Below are positions 35,400 to 44,724 of a stretch of DNA of 64,000 nucleotides, in pieces. A program made the position numbers and the translations under genes. Each line of letters starts with the position of its first letter. Position 1 is the first letter of the stretch. The notes beneath the pieces were generated by a model, which saw only the letters and a list, made by a program, of their open reading frames with translations, searched no databases and was not told the origin of the DNA. The DNA comes from Flavobacterium zhairuonense. GTDB taxonomy: Bacteria; Bacteroidota; Bacteroidia; Flavobacteriales; Flavobacteriaceae. Location: the NCBI RefSeq assembly GCF_004352915.1, contig NZ_SJSY01000073.1, forward strand, positions 310,001 to 374,000, in the 5' to 3' direction.

Positions 35400-36782
35400 A
35401 TGAAAAAACACATTTTTTATTTCATTTTGATCGTGTTTACGACTCAAATGAATTTTGCTTCGAGCATTTCAGAATATGCAGTAATTAAAGGAACAATCTC
35501 TATTCCGGATTTTATTGCAAAAGAAGTTACGCTTTACAATGTTGAAGAAGGAAAGCCAGCCGTTGCCGCTACCGCTAAAGTTAACTCATTGGGGGAGTTT
35601 GGCTTTATGACACCAGTTTCAGCTGCTGGCTTTTATTATGTTGATTACGGACAATTTAAATCTAGAAATCAATTAATTCGTTTGTATTTAGAACCAAAAT
35701 TGGACATTAATTTGGTAATCAGTAAAGAGAATTATGTTTTGAGTGGAAAAAACGTTGGGCAGAATGTTTTGGTTCAAAAAGCGAATGAAATCTATAATGA
35801 ATTTGCGCCATTTTCAAGACTTGGAACTAATATTACGTATGTAGATTTTTATCCTTGGATTGATAAAGGTGTCGCAAAAGCCAATGAATTTTCAAAATCA
35901 ATCAAAACTAAAGATGCAGCATTTGATAAATTATTAAAATTAGCTGTAGCAACTGATGTTGAAGAATTGACCTATACTTTTTTTAGAATGCCAAGAAGTG
36001 CTTTTCCTGATAAAGATGATCGTCCTGCAGTTATAAAAACTTGGCAAACGGATAAGAAATTCACTGATCCAGATTTATTGAAAGTAGCAAATGGCTTATC
36101 GTTAATGTCAAATTATTTCTTTTATGTAAGTATGAATTCTGGTGATGCACCAAAACGTCTAGATTTAGCTGAAGCAATAACGCACATAACAGATCCAGCT
36201 TTGAAAGATGTTTACTTGCGCGATGCGGTAGCAACTTCAAGAATGAAAATCGAAGAGTATGAAAAAGTAGCGCCAAGCATCAAACCGTATATGATTTCAG
36301 ATGCGAGTAAAACTTTTTTAGTAGAATACGAAAAAGTGCTTCATAAAAACGTTGGACAAAAAGGACTTGAATTCACATACAATGATATTAACGACAAGCC
36401 AGTTTCGTTTTCAGATTTTAAAGGTAAATTTGTTTACATCGATTTATGGGCAACTTGGTGCGGACCTTGCAAAGCTGAGATTCCACACATGAAAAAAATC
36501 GAGGAAGATTATCATGGAAAAAATATCGTTTTTGTGAGTCTTTCTTTAGACAAACCAAAAGACGCTCAAAAATGGAAAGATTTTGTAACCAAAGAACAAT
36601 TAAAAGGAATTCAGTTAATGGCTGATAAAGATTTTGGTTCTGATGTGGCTAAAAACTACGACGTAAATGCTATTCCGAGATTTTTATTGTTTGACACAAA
36701 AGGAAATATTATCAATGCCGATGCGCTTCGTCCGTCAAATCCAGAATTGAGAGTGCAGTTGGATAAATTATTGAAGAGCTAA
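35400..36782 (+). CDS. TlpA-family periplasmic thiol-disulfide oxidoreductase
   Basis: A 460-residue exported protein. An N-terminal DUF4369-like beta domain (about 25-120, VIKGTISIPDFIAKEVTLYNV) and a helical middle part precede a TlpA-like thioredoxin domain (about 325-460) with Trp353-Cys354-Gly-Pro-Cys357 in YIDLWATWCGPCKAEIPHMKK and the cis-Pro motif NYDVNAIPRFLLFD. This architecture is common in Bacteroidota and usually reductive. It follows the aspartyl protease by 27 bases and probably works with the CMPC thioredoxin and DsbD in periplasmic disulfide reduction. Confidence 0.9.
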   Translation: MKKHIFYFILIVFTTQMNFASSISEYAVIKGTISIPDFIAKEVTLYNVEEGKPAVAATAKVNSLGEFGFMTPVSAAGFYYVDYGQFKSRNQLIRLYLEPKLDINLVISKENYVLSGKNVGQNVLVQKANEIYNEFAPFSRLGTNITYVDFYPWIDKGVAKANEFSKSIKTKDAAFDKLLKLAVATDVEELTYTFFRMPRSAFPDKDDRPAVIKTWQTDKKFTDPDLLKVANGLSLMSNYFFYVSMNSGDAPKRLDLAEAITHITDPALKDVYLRDAVATSRMKIEEYEKVAPSIKPYMISDASKTFLVEYEKVLHKNVGQKGLEFTYNDINDKPVSFSDFKGKFVYIDLWATWCGPCKAEIPHMKKIEEDYHGKNIVFVSLSLDKPKDAQKWKDFVTKEQLKGIQLMADKDFGSDVAKNYDVNAIPRFLLFDTKGNIINADALRPSNPELRVQLDKLLKS

Positions 36783-36794
36783 ATAAGCAAAAAA

Positions 36795-36944
36795 AAATAT
36801 TTAACACATAGAATCATAGATAAAAAAATAGGGAAAAGATATTTTTAGAATCAAGATTTCCCACATAGTAGCTATGTTCTTTAGGATTAAGTGAAACGCC
36901 TTTTTATAGGTTGCTAAACTATGTTACTATGTGTTAAAATATTT
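36795..36944. repeat. Palindromic intergenic repeat, copy B
   Basis: A 150-bp element with terminal inverted arms of about 26 bases, AAATATTTAACACATAG at 36795 onward and its complement ending at 36944. It carries AAGTGAAACGCCTTTTT (36889-36905), the exact reverse complement of 4353-4369 in copy A, and the CACATAG...CTATGTT core. It lies between the TlpA-like gene and the M16 gene and may interrupt or process the transcript. Confidence 0.7.
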
Positions 36945-36967
36945 ACTAACAATTTATAAAAGGAAAT

Positions 36968-39781
36968 ATGTTTTATAAAAAAATATCAATTTTATTATTC
37001 ATCGTTGGGTGTTTCTCATCCGCGAAAGCGCAGAATTTTAAATCTACCGACCCAATCGCGGTCAACCAAAAAATAAAAAAAGGAGTTCTGCCAAACGGAA
37101 TGACGTATTATATTTATCCAACAGATGTAAATAAAAATACGGCAAGTTATTACATCATTCAAAATGTAGGGTCAATTTTAGAAAATGACCAGCAGAAAGG
37201 GCTAGCGCATTTTCTGGAACATATGGCGTTTAACGGAACCAAACATTTTGAAGGAAAAGGAATCTTGAATACACTTCAAAAACAAGGAGCCGTTTTCGGA
37301 AAAAATATCAATGCGTACACAAGCACAGATGAAACGGTTTACAATTTAGATAACATTCCGTCAAAAGATGGGAGCGTTGTTGATACTTGTTTGTTGGTTT
37401 TGCACGATTGGTCGAATTTCTTGTCTCTGACAAATGAAGAAATCGATGCGGAACGTGGCATAATTACCGAAGAATGGCGTACGAGACAAAATGCTCGTGC
37501 TAGAATTTACAATCAGTTGGCGCCTTATTATTACAACAATTCGCTTTATGCAGAGCGCATGCCGATTGGTGATATGGAAATCATCAAAAATTTTAAATAT
37601 CAAGTTTTAAAGGATTTTTATAAAGATTGGTATCGACCAGATTTACAGGCAATCGCGATTGTTGGAGATATCAACTCAGATGAAGTTGAAGCAAAAATCA
37701 AAAAACTTTTTGCAGATATTCCAACGCCTCAAAATCCTAAAAATCGTTTTGAAATCGCAATTCCAGAAAAAGTAGAGCCAACTTTTAAATTGGCTTTAGA
37801 TAAAGAAATTTCGGCTTCCAATATCAGTTTTATGATTCGTCATAAAGCTGAAAAAACAACTAATACGTATGCAGATTTAGAAAAATCGACACAAAGAAGT
37901 ATTGCTTTTTCAATTTTGAATAATCGTTTGGCTGAATTGGCACAAAAACAAGAATGTCCGTTTAAAGGTGCACAAATCGGCTACCAAAATTATACGCGTT
38001 TGAATGATATTTGGATTTTGAGCGTTTCGCCAAAACCTGAAAAACAAGCTGAAGCTTTTGCCGCAGTTATGAACGAGTGGATTCGTGCATACAAATTTGG
38101 TTTTTCAAAAGGAGAAATTGAAAGAGCAACTAAAGAAACCATTTCTGGATATGAAAATTATTTGGAAAAACTAAATGAGATTTCGCATAAACAAGTAATC
38201 GAAATGGTAAAGGACAATTATTTGGATCATGAAGTTATTGCCGATCCGAAAGCAGAATTTGAAATGACAAAAGACATTTTGAAAAATCTGGACAGTAAAA
38301 TTCTTCAGGATCAAATTGCTAAATTATATTCTTCACAAAATCGCGTGATTACGGTTACAGGAGTTGAAGGCGAAGAAAATCTGAATCAAGAAAAAGCGTT
38401 TGATATTGTTCAGAAATCGGAAAACGATGCATCGTTGCAACCTTATGTAGATACTTTTGAAGGAAAAACACTTTTAGGAAATCTGAAAATTAACGCTGGA
38501 AAAATTGTTTCGGAGAAAAAAGAAGCAGCAATTGATGCGACAACTTTTGTATTAAGCAATGGCGTAAAAGTGCATTACAAATTTGCCGATAAAAACAAAA
38601 AAGAAGTCGAGCTAAAAGCAGAAAGTTTTGGCGGAACTTCTTTGTACGAGTCGCAAGATCTTCCATCTATTGGTCGTGCAACAGTTTTAGCAATGATGTC
38701 TGGAGTTGGAGAACTTTCAAATGTAGATTTAGAAAAAGTCTTAAAAGGAAAAATTGCCAATTCTTCGGTAAGTGTTAGCTCTCTTAAAGAAACAGTTTCA
38801 GGTGCTGCAAATGTAAAAGATATTGAAACAATGATGCAGTTGGTGCATTTGCGTTTTGTTCAGCCAAGATTTGACAATCAAATGTATGCGCTTATGAAAC
38901 AACGATTAGAAAATTCGTTGAAAAACAGAGCAAATGACATCAATGCAAAAATGGAAGACATTTTATCAGCAGTCGTTTATGGAAAAAACAACCCGAGAAT
39001 TAGAGAATTCAATCAAAAATATATTGACGATTTGTCTTTTGATAAGATGAAAGCTTTTTATCAAGATCGCTTTGCAGATGTTTCAAATTTTGAATTTTAT
39101 ATTGTTGGAGATGTTTCACCGGAAGTCTTGAAACCTTTATTGGAAAAATATATTGCAAGTATAAACGGAGTTAAACGCAAGGAAAAGTTTAAAACAAATG
39201 TTCCGAAATGGGTTTCGAATAAAATTGATCGCGATATTTTCATTAAAATGGAAACACCAAAAAGTTCAGTTCGTATTGCATTTTTACAAGATTGTGCTTT
39301 TACTCAAAAAAACAGAATCTTAGCGTCATATTTAGGCGATATTTTGACTTTACGTTATACAGAAAGTCTTCGTGAAAAAGAAGGCGGAACTTATGGCGCG
39401 GGAGTAAAAGCGAGTATTGATAAACTTCCAATTTCAAAAGCAAGTCTTCAAATTAATTTTGATTGTGATGCGGATAAAGTGGAGCATTTATTGCCAATTG
39501 TTTATCAGGAAATCGATAAAATCAAAAAAGGAGAAATTGCTTCTGAAGATATTGAGAAAACAAGAACGAATTATTTAAAATCGAGAGAAGACAGCAAAAA
39601 CTTCAACAGTTACAGCATGAACTTGATTTATAATTATTTTGAAAACGATTACAATATGAACGATCCTAAAAATTATGTGGATATTGTAAAAAGCATCAAT
39701 GCAAAAGACATTCAGGAATTTGCTAATTCACTTTTGAATAAAGCTGATGCTATGGAGGTTGTTTTCAAACCGTTGAAATAA
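36968..39781 (+). CDS. M16 (insulinase) family zinc metalloprotease
   Basis: A 937-residue exported peptidase with signal peptide ending near Ala21. The first M16 domain has the inverted zinc motif His81-Phe-Leu-Glu84-His85 (GLAHFLEHMAFNG), and after exactly 76 residues the third ligand Glu162 (DAERGIITEEWR). Further M16 domains to residue 930 lack the zinc motif, as usual for the non-catalytic half; RYTESLREKEGGTYGAGVKAS is the conserved substrate-binding element. M16 enzymes form a chamber that digests peptides, so periplasmic degradation of imported peptides is the likely task. The intergenic repeat precedes the gene and a terminator follows it. Confidence 0.93.
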   Translation: MFYKKISILLFIVGCFSSAKAQNFKSTDPIAVNQKIKKGVLPNGMTYYIYPTDVNKNTASYYIIQNVGSILENDQQKGLAHFLEHMAFNGTKHFEGKGILNTLQKQGAVFGKNINAYTSTDETVYNLDNIPSKDGSVVDTCLLVLHDWSNFLSLTNEEIDAERGIITEEWRTRQNARARIYNQLAPYYYNNSLYAERMPIGDMEIIKNFKYQVLKDFYKDWYRPDLQAIAIVGDINSDEVEAKIKKLFADIPTPQNPKNRFEIAIPEKVEPTFKLALDKEISASNISFMIRHKAEKTTNTYADLEKSTQRSIAFSILNNRLAELAQKQECPFKGAQIGYQNYTRLNDIWILSVSPKPEKQAEAFAAVMNEWIRAYKFGFSKGEIERATKETISGYENYLEKLNEISHKQVIEMVKDNYLDHEVIADPKAEFEMTKDILKNLDSKILQDQIAKLYSSQNRVITVTGVEGEENLNQEKAFDIVQKSENDASLQPYVDTFEGKTLLGNLKINAGKIVSEKKEAAIDATTFVLSNGVKVHYKFADKNKKEVELKAESFGGTSLYESQDLPSIGRATVLAMMSGVGELSNVDLEKVLKGKIANSSVSVSSLKETVSGAANVKDIETMMQLVHLRFVQPRFDNQMYALMKQRLENSLKNRANDINAKMEDILSAVVYGKNNPRIREFNQKYIDDLSFDKMKAFYQDRFADVSNFEFYIVGDVSPEVLKPLLEKYIASINGVKRKEKFKTNVPKWVSNKIDRDIFIKMETPKSSVRIAFLQDCAFTQKNRILASYLGDILTLRYTESLREKEGGTYGAGVKASIDKLPISKASLQINFDCDADKVEHLLPIVYQEIDKIKKGEIASEDIEKTRTNYLKSREDSKNFNSYSMNLIYNYFENDYNMNDPKNYVDIVKSINAKDIQEFANSLLNKADAMEVVFKPLK

Positions 39782-39864
39782 TCTTAGAAATTTAACTTGT
39801 ACTTCCGTAATCAATTGATATTTTGAATTAGTAAGCATTATTAGTTGTAATATCGGATTTATAG

Positions 39865-39895
39865 GAGGGTTGTTTTTGCTATTCAGCCCTCTTTT
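39865..39895 (+). terminator. Terminator after the M16 gene
   Basis: GAGGGTTG (39865-39872) pairs with CAGCCCTC (39884-39891), one G-T wobble, then TTTT. Confidence 0.75.
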
Positions 39896-39909
39896 CTAAA
39901 ATTTTACCT

Positions 39910-41955
39910 ATGAACAAGAACATATTTTTAGTGAGTCTGCTGTTGTTGTTTACAATAATGGTAAAGGCTCAAATTTATACTCCCATTAAGTGGAAAACCA
40001 GTGTCGAAAAGATTTCAGATACTGAATACGAATTGCAGGCAAAAGCGACTCTAGAAGCAGGCTGGCATTTATATAGCCAAGAAGTTTCAGATGGTGGCCC
40101 AATTCCAACTCATTTTACGTTTACTAAAAATGCAGATTTTCAATTAATTGGAAATGTCAAGGAAGAAAAAGGAAAAACTATAAATGATCCTGTTTTCAAA
40201 ATGTCGATTAAATTTTTTGAAAAAGAAACGACATTTAGACAACGAATAAAAAATACTGGAAACAAGCCTTTTAAAATCAAAACTGAGGTTGAATACATGG
40301 TTTGTAATGATGAAAATTGCCTTCCGCCGAGTTATGACGAACTTGAATTTTCTGTAAGTCCATCGGCAACAACAGTTGCATCGGTTGAAGAAATTATTTC
40401 TGAGGCAAAGCCAGAAAAGATATTGCATGATTCCACTGCGGTTGATAAGGTTCAGGCTGAACCAACAGTAGTAAATAAACCAATTACTGCTGTAAAACCA
40501 GCCATTACAAAAAAGAAAAACAAAGCCGAATTAGATAGTTTATGGACGATTTTTATATTGTCATTTTTCTCTGGTTTTGCCGCTTTGCTTACGCCATGTG
40601 TTTTTCCTATGATTCCGATGACGGTTAGTTTTTTTACGAAACAAAGCAAAACCAAATCACAAGGAATTAGAAAAGCTGTTTTTTACGGAATCTTTATTAT
40701 CACGATTTATATTTTTCTTGGAGCAGTCGTGACCTGGGCTTTTGGTGCAGATTCGTTAAATGCAATGTCGACTAATGTTTGGTTTAACTTGATTTTCTTT
40801 GTGCTTTTACTGGTTTTCGCCATGTCATTTTTGGGCGCTTTTGAAATTATGCTTCCAAATTCATTAGCAAATAAAGTGGACAGTCAGGCAGATAGAGGCG
40901 GAATTATTGGGATATTATTTATGGCTTTGGCCTTGGCAATTGTTTCGTTTTCATGCACAGGTCCAATCGTGGGAACTTTATTGGTGGAAGCGGCTTCAAG
41001 AGGTGGTGTTGCACCTTTTGTGGGAATGTTTGGGTTTTCTTTGGCTTTAGCTTTGCCTTTTACTTTGTTTGCTGCTTTTCCGGGTTGGCTGAATTCGTTG
41101 CCAAAATCTGGTGGTTGGCTGAATTCGGTAAAAGTGTTTTTAGGCTTTTTAGAATTGGCTTTGGCTTTCAAATTTTTATCTAATGCCGACTTGGTTTTGC
41201 AATTGCATTGGCTGGAAAGAGAAACATTTTTAGCCATCTGGATTGCGATTTTTGCAGTTTTAAGTTTGTATTTGTTCGGGAAAATTCAATTGCCGCACGA
41301 CAGTCCGTTATCGCATATTAGCGTAGGAAGATTAAGTCTCGGAATTGTTGTTCTCTCGTTCACCATTTATTTAATTCCAGGTATTTGGGGCGCACCATTA
41401 AAATTAATCAGTGGTTTTCCGCCGCCGTTGAATTACAGTGAAATCCCGAGTGGTTTAGGAACAAACTCAGACGAATTGACTGCAAAATTGCCAGAAGGAG
41501 CTGAATTTGGTCCGCATAACATTATCGCTTTTACCGATTATGATTTGGGAATGGCCTACGCAAAAAAAATGCGCAAGCCTGTGATGATCGATTTCACAGG
41601 ACATGCCTGCGTAAATTGCAGAAAAATGGAAGATAATGTTTGGTCTGACCAAAAAGTGCTTAAAGTTTTGAAAGAAGATGTTGTTCTCATTTCGCTCTAT
41701 GTCGATGATAAAAGAGAATTGCCTCAAAACGAACAAGTTGTTTCTCAATTGACAGGAAAAAAAATAAAATACATCGGACAGAAATGGAGTGAATTCCAAA
41801 CCGTCACATACAAAACCAATGCACAACCTTTTTATGTATTGGTAAATAATGAAGGCGAAACTTTGAATGAAACTTCGGCATATAATCCTGATAGTGCAGA
41901 TTATTTGGCTTGGTTGCAAAGTGGAGTTTCAAATTTTAAAAATAGTTTTAATTAA
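39910..41955 (+). CDS. dsbD: Thiol:disulfide interchange protein DsbD-like
   Basis: A 681-residue inner-membrane electron carrier that passes reducing power from cytoplasmic thioredoxin to periplasmic acceptors. It has a signal peptide, then an N-terminal alpha domain (about 20-155) with the Cys pair in MVCNDENCLPPSYDE. About eight membrane helices (about 210-500) follow with the two buried cysteines in LLTPCVFPMIPMTVSFF and VSFSCTGPIVGTLL. The C-terminal thioredoxin domain has Cys567-Val-Asn-Cys570 (DFTGHACVNCRKMEDN). All three modules are complete. It follows the M16 gene behind a terminator, so it may have its own promoter, but the context suggests it feeds the two thioredoxins upstream. 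Confidence 0.93.
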   Translation: MNKNIFLVSLLLLFTIMVKAQIYTPIKWKTSVEKISDTEYELQAKATLEAGWHLYSQEVSDGGPIPTHFTFTKNADFQLIGNVKEEKGKTINDPVFKMSIKFFEKETTFRQRIKNTGNKPFKIKTEVEYMVCNDENCLPPSYDELEFSVSPSATTVASVEEIISEAKPEKILHDSTAVDKVQAEPTVVNKPITAVKPAITKKKNKAELDSLWTIFILSFFSGFAALLTPCVFPMIPMTVSFFTKQSKTKSQGIRKAVFYGIFIITIYIFLGAVVTWAFGADSLNAMSTNVWFNLIFFVLLLVFAMSFLGAFEIMLPNSLANKVDSQADRGGIIGILFMALALAIVSFSCTGPIVGTLLVEAASRGGVAPFVGMFGFSLALALPFTLFAAFPGWLNSLPKSGGWLNSVKVFLGFLELALAFKFLSNADLVLQLHWLERETFLAIWIAIFAVLSLYLFGKIQLPHDSPLSHISVGRLSLGIVVLSFTIYLIPGIWGAPLKLISGFPPPLNYSEIPSGLGTNSDELTAKLPEGAEFGPHNIIAFTDYDLGMAYAKKMRKPVMIDFTGHACVNCRKMEDNVWSDQKVLKVLKEDVVLISLYVDDKRELPQNEQVVSQLTGKKIKYIGQKWSEFQTVTYKTNAQPFYVLVNNEGETLNETSAYNPDSADYLAWLQSGVSNFKNSFN

Positions 41956-41993
41956 TTTTTATTTATTGTTACCCAAGGTTAAATTGGAAAAAG

Positions 41994-42024
41994 GGAATAG
42001 CAAAACAGCTATTCCTTTTTTTTT
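41994..42024 (+). terminator. Terminator after dsbD
   Basis: GGAATAGC (41994-42001) pairs with GCTATTCC (42008-42015) around six bases, followed by a long T-run. A near-identical hairpin follows the next gene at 43981. Confidence 0.9.
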
Positions 42025-42038
42025 GCAAATTTTAGTGC

Positions 42039-42069
42039 TTGTAGTGCTGCAAATAAGGTGTTACTTTTG
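42039..42069 (+). promoter_or_regulatory. Promoter of the TonB receptor gene
   Basis: TTG at 42039-42041 and TACTTTTG at 42062-42069, 20 bases apart, match the Bacteroidota consensus; the ATG follows after 24 bases. Confidence 0.6.
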
Positions 42070-42093
42070 CAAAAAAAAATCAGTAAACCAAAA

Positions 42094-43956
42094 ATGAAGA
42101 AAATCTATATTGCTGTTTTGACAGTAATTTGTACCAATTTTTACGCGCAGACAAAAAAAGATTCCATTAACCAAATGGATGAAGTCATAATTAACGAAAA
42201 TCGCTTTAGTACTCCAATTTCAAAGCAGAACAGAAATGTTTATATTATTTCTAGTGAAACCATAAAAAAACTTCCGGGAAGAACACTTCAGGAAGTCTTG
42301 CAATATGCCAATGGTGTTGATATTCGACAAAGAGGGCCATTTGGAACACAAGCCGACATCAGTGTTGATGGAGGAAGTTTTGAGCAAACTGTCGTTCTTT
42401 TAAATGGAGCAAAAGTTATTGATTCACAAACGGCTCACAATATGCTTAATTTGCCTCTTCCTGTAGAAGTTATCGAAAGAATTGAAGTGGTTCGCGGGCC
42501 TGCAGCAAGAATTTATGGAATTAATAGCTTGACCGGAGCAATCAACATTATTACAAAAAAGCCAACGGATTCTGGATTTTTAGTGAGCACTTATGCAGGT
42601 TCAAATTTCGAGAAAGATTCTGAAGATACAGGAGATACTTTTTACGGAACTGGAATTCAGGCTGGCGCTGTTTTAGGAAAAGAAAAGCAACAACATTTAA
42701 TTTTCGCTTCTCACGACAAAAGCAATGGTTATAGATACAATACGGCATTCGAGAACAATAAAATTTTCTATCAAGGAAATGTTCAGATTAATGATAAGAA
42801 TCAAATTGTAGGTTCTGCTGGCTATATCAATAATGGATTTGGCGCTAACGGATTTTACGCAGCTCCTGGAGATAAAAATTCCACAGAAATAGTTCAGACA
42901 ACATTTGCCAATATTCAGTCTACACATTCTATTACAGATAGCTGGAAAATTATGCCGAGAGTTACATACAGATACAATTACGATGATTATCGTTATTTAG
43001 GAAACTCTAATTTGGCTGTTGGAAGAAGTCAGCATTATACCAATTCTATAGCTGGAGAATTGAATTCGACGGTTAAATTGGCAAAAGGAGAAATTGGTTT
43101 TGGAGCTGAATTTAGAAACGAAGACATTCATTCTTCAAATATCGGAGATCACGATCGTGAAAATGTTGGGCTTTACGCCGAATATAGAACAAGTTTTTCT
43201 GAAAAATTAGATGTAAATATCGGGACATACTTAAATTACAATTCCGATTATAAATGGCAAATTTATCCCGGAATTGATGCCAGTTATGCAATTTCAGAGA
43301 CATTCAAAATTATTGGAAATGTTGGTACAAGCCAAAGAATTCCATCGTTTACAGATTTGTATTTGAAGCAAACGGGAAATATTGGAAATCCAGATTTAGA
43401 TTCAGAAAATGCTTTTCAGAGTGAAATTGGCTTCAAATACAATAAAAAAGCCTTGAACTTAAATGCGAATTATTTCTATAGAAAAATTGACAATTATATC
43501 GACTGGATGCGCAACGCAACTACAGTTCCTTGGCAGAGCCAAAACACGGGAGATTTAAATACAAACGGAATTAATTTGCGTGGAACTTACCGATTCGATT
43601 TTTCTAAAGATGCTAGATTGAATATTCTTTTAGCATACACTTATTTGGATTCGGAATTTAAAAGTTCGCGTACAGAAATTTATTCAAAATACTTGATTTC
43701 GTCACTAAAACATCAAATTACAAATACAATAGATTATCAATTTAAAGATTTCTCTGTTTTGTTTGCAACACGTTTCAACGAAAGAATTACTGGGCCATCG
43801 TATTGGATTAATGATTTTAGAGTAAGTCAGTCGATACATAAATTCACAATTTTTTTAGATGCTCAAAATATATTTAATGCAACTTATTATGAAGTAGGAG
43901 CGGTTCCTTTGCCATCAAGATGGTTTACATTGGGCGTGAAGCTTGTAACTTTTTAA
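42094..43956 (+). CDS. TonB-dependent receptor (not SusC type)
   Basis: A 620-residue outer-membrane receptor starting at ATG 42094 (MKKIYIAVLTVICTNFYAQ signal peptide); an in-frame TTG upstream overlaps the promoter. The TonB box region may be MDEVIINENR near the mature N-terminus. The plug (about 40-160) shows RTLQEVLQYANGVDIRQRGPFG and VIERIEVVRGPAARIYGINSLTGAINIITKKP. The barrel ends in Leu-Val-Thr-Phe. It lacks the SusC N-terminal beta domain and a SusD partner, so it resembles classic metal-chelate or cofactor receptors. Substrate unknown; no iron-box-like operator was recognised. Confidence 0.9.
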   Translation: MKKIYIAVLTVICTNFYAQTKKDSINQMDEVIINENRFSTPISKQNRNVYIISSETIKKLPGRTLQEVLQYANGVDIRQRGPFGTQADISVDGGSFEQTVVLLNGAKVIDSQTAHNMLNLPLPVEVIERIEVVRGPAARIYGINSLTGAINIITKKPTDSGFLVSTYAGSNFEKDSEDTGDTFYGTGIQAGAVLGKEKQQHLIFASHDKSNGYRYNTAFENNKIFYQGNVQINDKNQIVGSAGYINNGFGANGFYAAPGDKNSTEIVQTTFANIQSTHSITDSWKIMPRVTYRYNYDDYRYLGNSNLAVGRSQHYTNSIAGELNSTVKLAKGEIGFGAEFRNEDIHSSNIGDHDRENVGLYAEYRTSFSEKLDVNIGTYLNYNSDYKWQIYPGIDASYAISETFKIIGNVGTSQRIPSFTDLYLKQTGNIGNPDLDSENAFQSEIGFKYNKKALNLNANYFYRKIDNYIDWMRNATTVPWQSQNTGDLNTNGINLRGTYRFDFSKDARLNILLAYTYLDSEFKSSRTEIYSKYLISSLKHQITNTIDYQFKDFSVLFATRFNERITGPSYWINDFRVSQSIHKFTIFLDAQNIFNATYYEVGAVPLPSRWFTLGVKLVTF

Positions 43957-43980
43957 AGTTTGATTAAAAAAAATATAATA

Positions 43981-44011
43981 AAGGAATAGCGAATTTGCTG
44001 TTCCTTTTTTT
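43981..44011 (+). terminator. Terminator after the TonB receptor gene
   Basis: AAGGAATAGC (43981-43990) pairs with GCTGTTCCTT (43997-44006), followed by T-run. Confidence 0.88.
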
Positions 44012-44097
44012 GTGCGATTGATGTTGCTAAAAAGTTTTTCGTTAAAAATTTAATTGTTTAAAAAATAGTGTGTTAATTTGACACTAATTCTTTTTTT

Positions 44098-44724
44098 ATG
44101 AAGCAAATTTTAATAGTTGACGATCATTTGGTAGTACGAAATGGCGTTGCGATGGTTTTAGAAAAACAAATCGAAAATGTAGAAATTTCTCATGCTGAAA
44201 ATTTCTTTGAAGCTCTTGCTGTTTTAAGGGAAAAACCAATCTGTTTGGTGCTTTTAGATATCAATATTCCCGGTGGAAAAAATACTGGGATGATCGCTGA
44301 TATTAAAGCAATTCAACCTGCTGTGAAAATTTTGGTTTTTTCTGCTCATGAAGAAGATCAATATGCTTTGCAATATATTTCGGCCGGAGCAAATGGTTAT
44401 TTGAATAAGCTTTGCAGCGAAGAAAAAATGATATTTGCAATCAATTCTGTTTTTGAGACTTCAACTTATGTTTCTCCAGAACTCGTAAGTAAATTGTTGG
44501 AAACTAGAATAAATAAAAAATCGAAAAACCCATTAGAAAGTCTTTCTAAAAGAGAACTTCAAATTGCCGAAATGCTGATAAATGGCAACGGAAATCTTGA
44601 AATTTCAAACATGCTCAATATTCACATGTCAACAGTGAGTACCTACAAGGCAAGACTTTTTGAAAAATTAAGAATCACAAATTTGGTTGAATTGATCAAT
44701 CTTTTCAAAACCTATGATTATTAA
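44098..44724 (+). CDS. NarL/FixJ-type response regulator with LuxR HTH
   Basis: A 208-residue response regulator. The receiver domain (about 1-120) has ILIVDDHLVVRNG, phospho-acceptor Asp54 (VLLDINIPGG) and Lys in YLNKLCS. The LuxR-type DNA-binding domain (about 145-205) has LSKRELQIAEMLINGNGNLEISNMLNIHMSTVSTYKARLFEKL. Its stop codon overlaps the stop of the convergent sensor kinase gene by four bases, and this kinase is the probable partner. Target genes are not obvious; the neighbouring TonB receptor is one possibility. Confidence 0.93.
   Translation: MKQILIVDDHLVVRNGVAMVLEKQIENVEISHAENFFEALAVLREKPICLVLLDINIPGGKNTGMIADIKAIQPAVKILVFSAHEEDQYALQYISAGANGYLNKLCSEEKMIFAINSVFETSTYVSPELVSKLLETRINKKSKNPLESLSKRELQIAEMLINGNGNLEISNMLNIHMSTVSTYKARLFEKLRITNLVELINLFKTYDY

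Noticed and set aside
40884..41237. A 117-residue minus-strand frame inside dsbD
   Set aside because: Lys/Asn/Pro-rich complement of membrane-helix codons, a typical antisense shadow.
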